A stretch of 64,000 nt of DNA from Methylomonas sp. AM2-LC (GCF_039904985.1 NZ_CP157005.1:4173501-4237500); one strand, 5' to 3'; positions 1 through 9,880 are shown, numbered from the stretch's first letter. The notes: generated by a model not told the origin, from the letters alone. Numbers and translations are program-made.

Positions 1-1006
1 CAGCTGCTAAAATTCCGGCAGCAATGACATCACATTGCACTATGCCGCCAAATATATTGACTAGAACGGCTTTAACAACACCATCCGCCAAAATTAATTT
101 AAACGCCTCCTTAACCTTTTCTTTATTGGTACCCCCACCCACATCAAGAAAATTGGCAGGTTGTCCGCCTTTAAGTTTCACCATATCCATTGTAGCCATG
201 GCTAGTCCAGCCCCATTAACCATACAGCCTATATTTCCACCTAAAGTGACATAGTTCAGGTCAAACAATTTTGCTTCGGCCTCCTTGGCATCTTCCTGCT
301 CAATATCGCGCAGTGCCGCGATATCAGCGTGTGCAGCAACTGCGTTATCATCAAAATTGATTTTTGCATCTAAAGCCAATAAGCGGCCTTGTTCCGTTTC
401 TATTAAAGGATTAATCTCAATCTGGCTGGCGTCTTTTGCCAAAAATAGTTGGTAAATCCCTAACAAAATTTTGTGTAATTGTGCTTGCTGCTCTTTTGCC
501 AAGCCTAATGCAGCCGCCACCTGCCGTACCTGATAAGCTTGAAATCCTGCCGCAGGGTGTATGGGTACCCTTACAATTTTTTCTGGTGATTGTGCTGCCA
601 CGGCTTCTATATCCATACCACCTGCAGCTGAAGCTATAAAAAGCAAACCCTCGGTTTCCCTATCCAACACTAAACTCAGATAAAATTCTTGTTTAATTGC
701 CGAAACTTCTTCAACAAGTACGGTATTTACCGGCAAGCCACTACTGTCTGTTTGATGAGTAACTAAACGCTTTCCCAACATATCAGTCGTAAATTCTTGT
801 ACTTCAGCCAAATCATGAGCTACTTTAACGCCACCCGCCTTTCCCCTTGCACCTGCATGAATCTGCGCTTTAACTACCCACGCCGAACCTGTTAGACTTT
901 CAGCAATTTTTCGGGCCTGTTGCGCTGTTTCCGCAACTGCACCCTCAGGTACTGGCACGAAAAAATCCCGAAATAATTGTTTAGCCTGATATTCATGAAT
1001 ATTCAT
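1..1006 (-). CDS. sucC: Succinyl-CoA ligase (ADP-forming) beta subunit, 3' end cut by window edge
   Basis: This is the ATP-grasp beta subunit of succinyl-CoA synthetase of the TCA cycle, which makes ATP from succinyl-CoA together with SucD. The first 335 codons are present, out of about 388 in the family. Reading the minus strand from the ATG at 1006 gives MNIHEYQAKQLF, then HAGARGKAGGVK, EINPLI, LDAKINFDDNA, and GCMVNGAGLAMATMD followed by ANFLDVGGG, all hallmarks of SucC. Malate thiokinase MtkA is a close relative found in some methylotrophs, but the sequence fits SucC better by eye. sucD would be expected just outside the left edge. The gene is divergent from pilS. Confidence 0.93.
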   Translation of the reverse strand, partial: MNIHEYQAKQLFRDFFVPVPEGAVAETAQQARKIAESLTGSAWVVKAQIHAGARGKAGGVKVAHDLAEVQEFTTDMLGKRLVTHQTDSSGLPVNTVLVEEVSAIKQEFYLSLVLDRETEGLLFIASAAGGMDIEAVAAQSPEKIVRVPIHPAAGFQAYQVRQVAAALGLAKEQQAQLHKILLGIYQLFLAKDASQIEINPLIETEQGRLLALDAKINFDDNAVAAHADIAALRDIEQEDAKEAEAKLFDLNYVTLGGNIGCMVNGAGLAMATMDMVKLKGGQPANFLDVGGGTNKEKVKEAFKLILADGVVKAVLVNIFGGIVQCDVIAAGILAA

Positions 1007-1105
1007 TTACTGCTCCATTTTAATGGCATTTGAATCAGATTTAAAAGAGGGTGCTATGATGGATGCCCCTGTATTTTAGCTTTCTTCCAATAACACAGAA
1101 CGCTT

Positions 1106-2728
1106 ATGTCATCAGTTTCTACCGAAATTATTTACCCTTGTCCGCTTACTAAAGCATATGGCATTCCCAGCCGTCAAGCATGGCAACTATTAAAAGTTTT
1201 TTTAGTTTACCGTTCTATCGTCGCACTTTTGTTTGTATGCTTATATTTTCTGGATGTTGATCTAACCCAGGGGCATAGCGATAAGCAATTGTACCAGTTC
1301 ACCTGTATTTCTTATCTGGCTATATCGATACTAGCCGCATTTTTCATCCTGCGCAAAACACTCAGTTATCCTAGTTTGGCACAGATATTAATATTTACCG
1401 ACATACTCTTTATTCCGCTATTGATGCATGCCTGCGGTGGAATAAACAGCGGAATTGGTATTTTGTTAACGATTTCTCTTGCCGCCGGCGGCTTATTGAT
1501 CGGTGGTCGCTGTGCGATGCTATTAGCTGCACTTGCCAGTATGACTGTTTTAGCAGAACAAATTTACGCTATTACCACCCATAACTTCAACAGTAACTCC
1601 TTAACCTATTCAGGCATGTTAGGTGTTTCATTTTTTTCGGTTGTCATATTGTCGTATATGCTAGCCAAACGTTCTGAGCATTCCGATCAACAGGAAAAAC
1701 TTCATTCCATCACCATAGCCAGACTGGAAGAACTTAATCGATATATAATTCAGCATATGCAATCGGGAATTGTCATTATAGATGAGCAGCAAAATATTCG
1801 ATTAAGTAATCAATCCACTTTACGGCTGCTGAACTTGGTCTCGATGCCAACACGTCTTGCCATGATTGACCCAGGACTACACCAGGCATTTGAATTGTGG
1901 ATTGAAAATCCCTCGCAAAATTTTAGCTTTATCAATCTAACCAGCGGTAAAAAAATTCAAGTGCGCTTTGCTTTGCTTAATATGTATAACGAACATTTAC
2001 ATATGTTAACTTTTGAGGATAACGCCCTTTACAATCAGCGGTTGCAAAAAAGCAAACTAGCCTCATTAGGTAGACTCACTGCCAGTATTGCCCATGAAAT
2101 ACGTAACCCGCTGGGTGCAATTAGCCACGCCGCACAATTGTTACCAGAATCGGCCAACTTACAAACACAAGACTTGCGCCTGATAGAAATCATTCAGAAC
2201 AATACGCAACGCGTTAATCGTATCATTGAAGCTATTCTTAACTTATCCAGACGTAACGACTTACAGAGACAGCGTATTTCTCTTGATACTTGGTTACCGG
2301 ATTATTTGGATGAACAAGCACAAAGCAATAATGCTTATAGAGATCATTTTGATATAAACTTCAAAGTTCATGGTTTAAATGTCAGCATGGATCCTTTTCA
2401 TCTTAAACAGATTATGGATAATCTTTGCGAAAATGCGCTGCGATACGGCAAACCGGATACGGGTAATATTTTGCTTGAAGTTGATAGGATTAATGAAGCA
2501 CCTTGCATTAAAGTGATTGATAATGGTCCAGGTATTGCGCCAGAAAATCTGCAACAATTATTTGAACCCTTTTTTACTACCTCACATCAAGGTACTGGTT
2601 TGGGTTTATATATTTCGCGTGAATTGGCTGAACTTAACCAAGCTCAGTTAACCTATAGCTGGCAAGCAACCCAAGCTTGTTTTACCTTAACTTTTGCAGA
2701 TGCTGATCTTGTCGTGATCGAGTTATGA
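1106..2728 (+). CDS. pilS: Sensor histidine kinase of the PilS type
   Basis: This is a membrane histidine kinase of 540 residues. The N-terminal 200 residues hold about six hydrophobic segments, as in PilS, followed by a PAS-like region. A HisKA dimerisation domain follows with the phospho-accepting His at about residue 330 (SIAHEIRNPLG), then a HATPase domain with N, DNGPG and GTGLGL motifs. PilS phosphorylates PilR to control type IV pilin transcription. The gene overlaps the downstream regulator by 4 bp (ATGA), so the pair is translationally coupled. No pilA gene lies in the window, so the pilin role rests on family resemblance. Confidence 0.85.
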   Translation: MSSVSTEIIYPCPLTKAYGIPSRQAWQLLKVFLVYRSIVALLFVCLYFLDVDLTQGHSDKQLYQFTCISYLAISILAAFFILRKTLSYPSLAQILIFTDILFIPLLMHACGGINSGIGILLTISLAAGGLLIGGRCAMLLAALASMTVLAEQIYAITTHNFNSNSLTYSGMLGVSFFSVVILSYMLAKRSEHSDQQEKLHSITIARLEELNRYIIQHMQSGIVIIDEQQNIRLSNQSTLRLLNLVSMPTRLAMIDPGLHQAFELWIENPSQNFSFINLTSGKKIQVRFALLNMYNEHLHMLTFEDNALYNQRLQKSKLASLGRLTASIAHEIRNPLGAISHAAQLLPESANLQTQDLRLIEIIQNNTQRVNRIIEAILNLSRRNDLQRQRISLDTWLPDYLDEQAQSNNAYRDHFDINFKVHGLNVSMDPFHLKQIMDNLCENALRYGKPDTGNILLEVDRINEAPCIKVIDNGPGIAPENLQQLFEPFFTTSHQGTGLGLYISRELAELNQAQLTYSWQATQACFTLTFADADLVVIEL

Positions 2729-4071
2729 GAATGCCCGTTACTTTAATTGTTGATGATGAACCCGATATTCGCGAATTATTGGAAATAACACTAAATCGAA
2801 TGCAGATTAAAACCTTTACGGCTGAAAATCTGGCTACTGCTCAACAATTATTAAGCACCCAAAGTTTTGATTTATGCCTGACGGATATGAACTTACCGGA
2901 TGGCGATGGCTTGGATTTGCTGGAATACATTAATAGTACAGGCCTACAACTCCCTGTTGCCATTATCACCGCCTATGGCAGTATGGACAATGCCATTAAG
3001 GCCATGAAAAAAGGTGCGTTTGACTTTGTATGCAAACCCGTTGACTTATCCACACTTCGCCAACTCGTTAACCATGCTTTAGAGCTATCAAAGCCTAAAT
3101 CGGTCGATGAAAAAGTAGAGCGCCGGATACGACATATTTTGCTGGGTGACTCCGAGGTTATGTGTGCCATCCGTTCAAAAATCCATAAAGTAGCACGTAA
3201 TCAGGCGCCAGTTTATATTAGTGGCGAATCAGGATCGGGCAAAGAACTGGTTGCAAAACTGATACATGAACAAAGCTACCGAAATAAAGCCCCCTTTGTC
3301 GCCATTAACTGTGGTGCCATACCCGCAGAATTAATGGAAAGCGAATTTTTTGGTCATAAGAAAGGAAGTTTTACCGGCGCGATCAGTGATAAACAAGGTT
3401 TATTTCAAGCGGCGAATGGTGGCACTCTGTTTCTTGACGAAGTAGCGGATTTACCTTTAACCTTACAAGTTAAATTACTGCGGGCTATACAGGAGAAAAA
3501 AGTTCGGCCCGTTGGTGAGCATGCAGAAATACATGTTGATATTCGCTTACTGAGTGCCACTCATAAAGATTTGGGCAGTATGGTACAAAATGGCAGTTTC
3601 CGGCAAGACTTGTATTATCGTATTAATGTTATTGAACTGAATTTACCCGCTTTACGTACGCGTCCAGCGGATATCCCAGAGTTAAGCAAGCACTTAATTG
3701 TCAGGTTGGCAAATAGAAACGGCACACCCGTGCCAAAATTGTCCGCCAATGCACTACAGGCTTTAAAACAATATTATTTTCCTGGGAATGTTCGTGAATT
3801 GGAAAATATTCTGGAAAGAGCCATGGCACTGGATGAAGATGGTAGCCTTGATCTAGATGATTTGAATTTGCCCATCGGTATGAATTCAAAGGCCGCTGAA
3901 GACTTTGACTCAGGAAAAATGTCACTTGAAAATTATCTGGAAGGCATCGAAAAAAAGGCTGTAACAACGGCTCTGGAAGAAAACCGATGGAACAAAACGG
4001 CTACCGCCAAACAATTGGGACTCACCTTTCGCTCCTTACGTTACCGATTAAAAAAGCTAGGTTTAGAATAA
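2725..4071 (+). CDS. pilR: Sigma-54-dependent response regulator of the PilR type
   Basis: This is an NtrC-family activator of 448 residues. It has a receiver domain with phospho-accepting Asp54 (LTDMNLPDG) and Lys104, an AAA+ domain with Walker A at 167-174 (GESGSGKE), and the sigma-54 contact loop GSFTGA at 214-219, a serine variant common in PilR. The C-terminal Fis-type helix-turn-helix contains RSLRYRLKKLGL. It should activate RNA polymerase-sigma-54 at pilin promoters after phosphorylation by the overlapping PilS. No sigma-54 promoter was recognised nearby, so the target gene must lie elsewhere. Confidence 0.87.
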   Translation: MRMPVTLIVDDEPDIRELLEITLNRMQIKTFTAENLATAQQLLSTQSFDLCLTDMNLPDGDGLDLLEYINSTGLQLPVAIITAYGSMDNAIKAMKKGAFDFVCKPVDLSTLRQLVNHALELSKPKSVDEKVERRIRHILLGDSEVMCAIRSKIHKVARNQAPVYISGESGSGKELVAKLIHEQSYRNKAPFVAINCGAIPAELMESEFFGHKKGSFTGAISDKQGLFQAANGGTLFLDEVADLPLTLQVKLLRAIQEKKVRPVGEHAEIHVDIRLLSATHKDLGSMVQNGSFRQDLYYRINVIELNLPALRTRPADIPELSKHLIVRLANRNGTPVPKLSANALQALKQYYFPGNVRELENILERAMALDEDGSLDLDDLNLPIGMNSKAAEDFDSGKMSLENYLEGIEKKAVTTALEENRWNKTATAKQLGLTFRSLRYRLKKLGLE

Positions 4072-4103
4072 TTAATCAGTCAGTATCTGCGGTTAAGTTA
4101 GAC

Positions 4104-4125
4104 GTGGGCACAAAAGCATGCCCAC
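4104..4125. terminator. Small hairpin between convergent genes
   Basis: Seven-base arms (GTGGGCA and TGCCCAC) flank an 8-base loop between the ends of pilR and the convergent small gene. There is no T tract on either side, so this is only a weak candidate terminator. Confidence 0.3.
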
Positions 4126-4142
4126 CAGCAAAGTGAACGCGT

Positions 4143-4631
4143 TTAAGCTTTGTATTTATCCAAAGCTTTTAACTGCTGAACAGCATCTTGAATTTTTGCT
4201 TGAGTGGCATCATCCAATTCATTGCTTTTATAAATTTTATCTAGTAGCCCTTCCTCAACTAACGCATCTTTAATCCAACGTTTAGCAAAAGTATAATTAC
4301 TTGGAATTTTAACCACTTCACCCGTGTTTGGATTTTTCAAACTATCAGTAGTACTGGCTACTACTGCAACAACAGGCTCTTTAACAACCGCTTTCTTGGT
4401 GGAGCTAGACTTTGGTTTTGTTGGTTTAAGAGGTACCACAACTGGTTTGACAACCACTTCCTCATCAGACACTGCTGCTTCAGCAGAAACTACATTTTTT
4501 TCAGCGACTGGCGGTGTTGAATTACTCACCTCAGATTTATCAGGTTCCGGGCTTTCTTTTTTTTCGGCCATGACCACAAACAATACGTAAACGACAAAAA
4601 CGGTGGTCGCTATAAAAAGCAATTCTGCCAT
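4143..4631 (-). CDS. Membrane-anchored protein of unknown function
   Basis: Not recognised. From the ATG at 4631, which has a GGGGAAG ribosome-binding site a few bases upstream, the protein has 162 residues. It starts with one transmembrane segment (LLFIATTVFVVYVLFVVM), followed by a charged, Pro/Val/Lys/Ser-rich low-complexity linker. A compact C-terminal region of about 60 residues (GEVVKIPSNYTFAKRWIKDALVEEG onward) looks helical. An upstream ATG at 4673 is possible but lacks a ribosome-binding site. The gene is convergent with pilR. The TM-linker-small domain layout suggests an envelope or inner-membrane anchored protein. No function can be assigned. Confidence 0.75.
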   Translation of the reverse strand: MAELLFIATTVFVVYVLFVVMAEKKESPEPDKSEVSNSTPPVAEKNVVSAEAAVSDEEVVVKPVVVPLKPTKPKSSSTKKAVVKEPVVAVVASTTDSLKNPNTGEVVKIPSNYTFAKRWIKDALVEEGLLDKIYKSNELDDATQAKIQDAVQQLKALDKYKA

Positions 4632-4902
4632 AACACTTCCCCTTCGATTTATTTTAATTATTAAGAACAGCACAAATACTTGATTGATAATACACCTTGA
4701 TACTGGCAGTCAGATTTATGCTGTGCATGACCAATTGTGTATCTACCGTAACAAAATATACCAGAGCTTGACAAACCGGTAAACTAATCAGTAATAATTA
4801 AACAAAATTTGCAATCATTAAAAAGCTTACACTCCTTAAAATCGCTTTTCAGGAAACCGTTCTCTTAAATTCTAAGCTGGCTCAGTAACTCGTTTATACT
4901 CA

Positions 4903-6741
4903 TCAAATTTGCAACATGCTTTCCGGCTGAATATTATTTAATACAGTTTGCCGATAATTCAGTAAATGCCGTTCAGGTCTTCCAAAAACATATCCCTGAG
5001 CATAATTAACCCCTAGCTCTTTAAGTTTCAAAGCAGTTTCGACGGATTCGACAAACTCCGCTATAGTGGTTTTTCCTAATTTTTCAGCAATCTCGACCAT
5101 GGATTTCACCAAAAGCTGATCTGTTTCATCTTCAAGTAGGTTTCTAATAAACTGTCCATCAATCTTTACGTAATCAACTGGAAAAGTTTTCAGATAATTA
5201 AACGAACAAAAACCGGCTCCGAAATCGTCAAGTGCGAACTTGCAACCCAATGCATGAATTCTACTCATCATAGTCATGGCGTTTTCAATATTATCAATCG
5301 CCGCTGTCTCAGTAATTTCGAAAGTCAAACGACTTGCATCCAGTTTAGTTGATAACAATTTACTGCGAATAGTCGCCAACAAATCTGGATACTGAAAAGC
5401 CAAGCTGGATAAATTAATCGCTAAAGAAACATTGGAAAATTGTAAAGGCGAACTTACTAGAAAATCGATGGCATTTTCCACGACCCAAAGATCAATACTG
5501 TGTATTAAGCCCATTCTTTCCGCAGCAGGAATGAATTTTTCCGGCGTAATAATTTCTCCACCTGCACCCCACATGCGTAACAAAACTTCATAGTGAGATA
5601 TATAACCATCCGATAATTTTACGACTGGCTGAAAAACCAGAAAAAATCCGTTTTCACGAAGAGCCTTTCGCAGCAATGGCACCCAATAGATGTCGCGTTG
5701 ACGCTCCTTAACTTCATTATCTTCACAGCTATATACCCACACGCGATCACGACCATTATTCTTGGCAAAATGACAAGCTTGACGCGCATGTAAAATCATT
5801 TCTCCTGGATGCGATACCGAATGGTTCTTATCCTGTATCACAATACCGATAGAAACAGCCGCACTAAAAAAAACTTTACCCGTAAAAAACCGATATTCAT
5901 CCACGCTATTTTTAATGGTTTCTGCCAGAATGATGGCATGGCTTTTGGGGCTGTTATTCAAGAACAAACAAAACTCATCACTACCGAGTCTGGCAAATAA
6001 ACTATCTTCGGGTATCAACTTTCTAATTAAAAGGGTAAGTTCGACTAACAATCTATCACCCGCGTCAAACCCTTCTAACTCGTTAATTAAACTAAAGCGA
6101 TCCACATCTATAAACAGTAAAGCGACTGAGTTTTGCTCTTTTTGGCTTTGTTTCAATATTAATTTAAACTGACTTTCAAAACTACTCCGGTTAAACAAAC
6201 CTGTTAATTCATCATGTGCGACCAGATACTGCAGCTTTGCATCTATCAAACTTTTTGCAGCTATTTCATTATGTAATTGCTCTTTTTGTTGATAGCGCCA
6301 GAATCGTTCCTGCTTTAAATTAAGTAAACATTTAACTGCCAACACCAATTCATGACTATTAGCGGGGTTATTAATTCGATACGTGAGTAGACATTTATCA
6401 GATTCAACGTTGTAAACGGCAGAAGGGGAATTTAAATGCTGACTATCAATATTACCAATAATCACAAAAGGTATTTCAAAGCTATTACTAGAATAAGTGA
6501 GATTTTTACGCATATCATCTATATCCACAGACGATAAAAACTCACTAATAACAACTAGGCCTACTTTTTCAGGTTCATCATGATAGTTCCTAAGTATTTC
6601 ATAAACTTTTTCACTGCTATCCACGGTAAAAACATTAGGAAAATCTCTTGCCTTTAGTGTAGTAACGATTTCGTGCATAGCACCGACATCGTGTTCAGCT
6701 ACGATAATGATTTTTTCTTTAAGTGATTCACAAACAAACAT
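4903..6741 (-). CDS. Receiver-like/GGDEF/EAL cyclic-di-GMP protein
   Basis: The protein has 612 residues. Residues 8 to about 125 fold like a response-regulator receiver, but the usual phospho-acceptor Asp on strand 3 is replaced (LVVISEFLSS), so it is probably a pseudo-receiver. A GGDEF domain follows, with the signature read as GSDEF and no RxxD inhibitory site at the usual position. The EAL domain reads EVL at the signature and keeps the other catalytic residues (FEITE, DDFGAG, KIDG, AQGYVFGRP). By family knowledge the EAL half is likely an active c-di-GMP phosphodiesterase. The GGDEF half may be a weak cyclase or a GTP-binding regulator. No transmembrane segment was seen. It is divergent from the HDOD gene. 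Confidence 0.88.
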   Translation of the reverse strand: MFVCESLKEKIIIVAEHDVGAMHEIVTTLKARDFPNVFTVDSSEKVYEILRNYHDEPEKVGLVVISEFLSSVDIDDMRKNLTYSSNSFEIPFVIIGNIDSQHLNSPSAVYNVESDKCLLTYRINNPANSHELVLAVKCLLNLKQERFWRYQQKEQLHNEIAAKSLIDAKLQYLVAHDELTGLFNRSSFESQFKLILKQSQKEQNSVALLFIDVDRFSLINELEGFDAGDRLLVELTLLIRKLIPEDSLFARLGSDEFCLFLNNSPKSHAIILAETIKNSVDEYRFFTGKVFFSAAVSIGIVIQDKNHSVSHPGEMILHARQACHFAKNNGRDRVWVYSCEDNEVKERQRDIYWVPLLRKALRENGFFLVFQPVVKLSDGYISHYEVLLRMWGAGGEIITPEKFIPAAERMGLIHSIDLWVVENAIDFLVSSPLQFSNVSLAINLSSLAFQYPDLLATIRSKLLSTKLDASRLTFEITETAAIDNIENAMTMMSRIHALGCKFALDDFGAGFCSFNYLKTFPVDYVKIDGQFIRNLLEDETDQLLVKSMVEIAEKLGKTTIAEFVESVETALKLKELGVNYAQGYVFGRPERHLLNYRQTVLNNIQPESMLQI

Positions 6742-6924
6742 TCATCATCCAGATTCTTAATAGACCAAATAGGAAGCAGAGATTGGATCAAAGGATAAAT
6801 TACAGACCATTAACTAAAACTTGTATTTTTCCAGAATGCCACTAAGTTTAAGTGTAACCGCAAAATACAGAACTGCAGTTCAATAGATTTCAGTATAGCT
6901 GCGATTTTAAATTTTGTACTAATA

Positions 6925-7773
6925 ATGCCAACTACTCAGATTACAGCCTTGACTATCACTGATTTATTAAGCGGCGACCTGCAATTAGCATCGCCACCCA
7001 ACATCTATTTTGCTTTAAAAGCGATAATCGACAATCCGCATAAATCACAGATGGATGCTGCATTCGTCATTGAAAAAGATGCGGCATTGACGGCCAAACT
7101 CTTAAAAATAGTTAATAGTGCTTTTTACGGTTTCCCCGCACAAATTACGTCTGTTGAAAAAGCCATTAATCTTATCGGTACCCGCGAGTTACAAAATCTG
7201 GTACTCAGCACTATCGTTATCGAACGATTTTCTGATTTACCCGGGCAAACCTTTTCTATGCATGACTTTTGGGCCAGAAATTTGCGCTGCGCTTTATTAT
7301 CTAGACAGTTGGATCAGGAATTAGGCAATCGCTATAAGGAAGTCAATTTCATTTGTGGCTTACTACATAATATTGGTCAATTACTATTTTACCGACGCAT
7401 ACCGGTATTAGCCCGAGACGTAGATCTACTCCTACTATCCAAACAACCGGCTAACTACTTAGATCAAGTACTTATTGAACAACAAGTGATTGGTTTTGAT
7501 CAATTTCAGGCCGGCGCAGAACTGTGCCGTTTATGGAAACTTCCTGAAGTGATTATCGAAACCATTAGGCTGCATGCAATCACTGATGATACCAGCAGTT
7601 ACGCGGAACTTGCCACTATAATCAGGGTCGCTAATTTATTTAGCAGTATTGATAATCCCTATGACGATGAAATTGCCAATAGTCTAAATATGCCCATCTC
7701 ACAGTTGAGTATCTGTATTGACAAGGTTCATGAGGAATTCGAAGCCATTTTCAAGTTATTTTATACTGGGTAA
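6925..7773 (+). CDS. HDOD domain protein
   Basis: This 282-residue protein is almost entirely an HDOD domain, the metal-independent relative of HD phosphohydrolases (pattern around LLKIVNSAFYGFP and CGLLHNIGQLLF). HDOD proteins are signalling modules, often found with cyclic-di-GMP enzymes, chemotaxis or competence genes. The gene lies head to head with the GGDEF/EAL gene, with 183 bp between them, so both may share a control region. No extra output domain, signal peptide or membrane segment is visible. The exact role is unknown. Confidence 0.85.
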   Translation: MPTTQITALTITDLLSGDLQLASPPNIYFALKAIIDNPHKSQMDAAFVIEKDAALTAKLLKIVNSAFYGFPAQITSVEKAINLIGTRELQNLVLSTIVIERFSDLPGQTFSMHDFWARNLRCALLSRQLDQELGNRYKEVNFICGLLHNIGQLLFYRRIPVLARDVDLLLLSKQPANYLDQVLIEQQVIGFDQFQAGAELCRLWKLPEVIIETIRLHAITDDTSSYAELATIIRVANLFSSIDNPYDDEIANSLNMPISQLSICIDKVHEEFEAIFKLFYTG

Positions 7774-8137
7774 ATTGTTTTTATGTCAATGCTCACATAA
7801 ATAGGCTTAACTCAATTGTTGGCTTTACACTTCAGCCCTACATAATCGGTATCCGAATATTACATATCGTTAATAACTTGTAAAACAAACTATTACATGT
7901 TTTTTTTCAAAAAAAATATGTGACCGCAACAGCACTTTACGACAACCATGTCGCAAAATAGCAACAATTTCTCTTAAATATCTCAATTTGTCATAAAGCT
8001 GTAATATTTCGCCTATAAAATCCGCCTCAAGTTTTAGCACCTTAGCTAACCTATCAAAAAATATTTCAAAATCAGCATGATATAACGACCCAATGCTGAT
8101 TAACTTCTAATTTTTAAAACCTTTTGGAGAAATATGT
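7774..8137 (+). other. Upstream region of the porin gene
   Basis: These 364 bp contain no convincing ORF. They hold a Pho-box-like site and a -10-like hexamer (listed separately), A/T-rich stretches with a run of T facing a run of A around 7909-7917, and a ribosome-binding site (TTGGAGAA) just before the porin start. Confidence 0.6.
7988..8019 (+). promoter_or_regulatory. Pho-box-like site and -10 element of the porin promoter
   Basis: Positions 7988-8005 read TTGTCATAAAGCTGTAAT. This matches the 18-bp PhoB consensus, two CTGTCA-like direct repeats 11 bp apart, at all but about two positions. A TATAAA hexamer at 8014-8019 sits 8 bp downstream, as expected when PhoB replaces the -35 contact. 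It lies about 120 bp before a gene resembling the phosphate-selective porin O/P family, the kind of gene PhoB controls in other proteobacteria. PhoB itself is not in the window. Confidence 0.5.
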
Positions 8138-9844
8138 ATGAAGCTGACTAAATTAAGTTTGGCTTTGACGACGTTGCTGAGCGCAGGTTTCAGTGCCGAA
8201 TCAATGGCCTTGGATTTATATGTTGATAACAAAACCCAGCAAATATTTGCTGAACCAGGTCATGGGCGCACCAAATTAGGTAGCTTTGAACGGGTTGAGG
8301 ATAGCGCTGCCAAGGCTAGCCAAGCAGCCGCTCAACAAGCTGAAATTGATAAAATCAAAGAAGATCTGGCTTTGAAAAACAATGAACTTAAAGCCTTGGA
8401 TGAGCACGTTAACGATCCTACGGAAGGCAAGTTGCATATGGACGAGAAAGGGGTACGCTTTGAAAGTAAGGATGGTAACTTCGATATGCAGCTGACCGGT
8501 CGTCTGCAAGTGGATGCCATGACTACCGTTGATCAACATCCGACAGCCGCACTCGGAAATAATACCACCAACTCGATTGCCGATGGTGCCAACATTCGTC
8601 GCGCCCGTTTAGGTATAGAAGGCGCTTACTACAAAGACTTCGGCTATAAGTTTGAATATGACTTTACGCGTGGTAATGGCTTATCCGGGGGTGTTACCGA
8701 TGCCTTTATGAGTTATAAAGGCTACGATCCATTGACAGTGACTATAGGTCAATATAAAGAGTTTTTCAGCTTGGAAGAAGCGACTAGTAACCGCTTTCTA
8801 ACATTCTTGGAACGAAATATGGCTACCAATGCTTTTTCCGATAACGGTAACCCTTACAAGGTTGGCTTGGGTCTGGCTTACGCACAACCGCGTTATACCA
8901 CCCAGATTGGTTTTCAAACTGAATCTGTAGGTAATGGTGCCCCTACTTTCGATAGCTCATCGACTAACGGCAACTGGAATGCTAACAGAAATAATGGTTC
9001 CGGTGATCAAGCTTGGGGTGTAACTGGACGTTTAACAGGCATGCCTTGGTTCGAAGACAAAACCAAGTTTCTTCATGTAGGTATGTCAGCTTCTGATCGT
9101 TATGTTGACAGCAATTTAGTCGCTAATGGTACACCAGGCACCAATGGTACAGGTTTACGTTTCGCATCTACACTGGATGGCAACGTTGATCGTACCCTTA
9201 TCTTGGATACAGGTCCTTTAAGTGGTTATATACCTAACAGTGCTCGTTATAACTCATCAACGGCTTGTACTAGTCAAAGCAGCAACCAAGTAACAGGCTG
9301 TACATTCCGTAAAGTCGGCAGTTATGGCCGATTTGGAGGTGAAACTGCATTTGTTTACGGCCCATTCTCGGCACAAGCTGAGTATATTGAAACCATCGTT
9401 TCCGGTACTGGTTACTCAAGCAACACTCTGAACGGTGCTTATGGCTATATGAGCTATTTCCTAACAGGAGAATCGCGTGCCTATAAAGCCAAAACTGGCG
9501 CTTGGGATAGAATTAAACCTTTACACAACTTTACCACGCATGGCGGTCTAGGCGCGTGGGAGCTGGCAGTGGGTTACGATCATCTGGACTTGAACAATGG
9601 CGTAATTCAAGGTGGACGCGCCAGCAGTGGAAAAATAGGCTTGAACTGGTATCCAAATTCACGTGTTAGGTTAATGGCCAACTTTATTCATTACCTAGAT
9701 GTGAATACCGCTAACGTAAACAATGCTGCTCAAACTTCCGGTTCTAATGCTGCTTCAACAGCAACAGCATCTGATGCACGTTCACATTCATTTAACGGTA
9801 CCCATCCTGATTTCTTTGAAATACGTGGACAGGTTGACTTCTAA
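8138..9844 (+). CDS. Outer-membrane porin, phosphate-selective porin O/P type
   Basis: The protein has 568 residues. A cleavable signal peptide ends near residue 25 (SAESMALDL). A short N-terminal region includes an Ala/Lys/Glu-rich coiled coil at about residues 50-90, as in trimeric porins. The rest is a beta-barrel with the Porin_O_P-like segment IRRARLGIEGAYYKDFGYKFEYDF and the closing strand ending in Phe (GQVDF). The family forms anion channels, often for phosphate, in the outer membrane. The protein is longer than OprP (about 440 residues), with extra Ser/Asn/Thr-rich loops. The Pho-box-like promoter supports phosphate, but the substrate is unproven. Confidence 0.85.
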   Translation: MKLTKLSLALTTLLSAGFSAESMALDLYVDNKTQQIFAEPGHGRTKLGSFERVEDSAAKASQAAAQQAEIDKIKEDLALKNNELKALDEHVNDPTEGKLHMDEKGVRFESKDGNFDMQLTGRLQVDAMTTVDQHPTAALGNNTTNSIADGANIRRARLGIEGAYYKDFGYKFEYDFTRGNGLSGGVTDAFMSYKGYDPLTVTIGQYKEFFSLEEATSNRFLTFLERNMATNAFSDNGNPYKVGLGLAYAQPRYTTQIGFQTESVGNGAPTFDSSSTNGNWNANRNNGSGDQAWGVTGRLTGMPWFEDKTKFLHVGMSASDRYVDSNLVANGTPGTNGTGLRFASTLDGNVDRTLILDTGPLSGYIPNSARYNSSTACTSQSSNQVTGCTFRKVGSYGRFGGETAFVYGPFSAQAEYIETIVSGTGYSSNTLNGAYGYMSYFLTGESRAYKAKTGAWDRIKPLHNFTTHGGLGAWELAVGYDHLDLNNGVIQGGRASSGKIGLNWYPNSRVRLMANFIHYLDVNTANVNNAAQTSGSNAASTATASDARSHSFNGTHPDFFEIRGQVDF

Positions 9845-9880
9845 ACAACTTGTTTAGGCTAGCAATCCTAGCTGTCTAAT

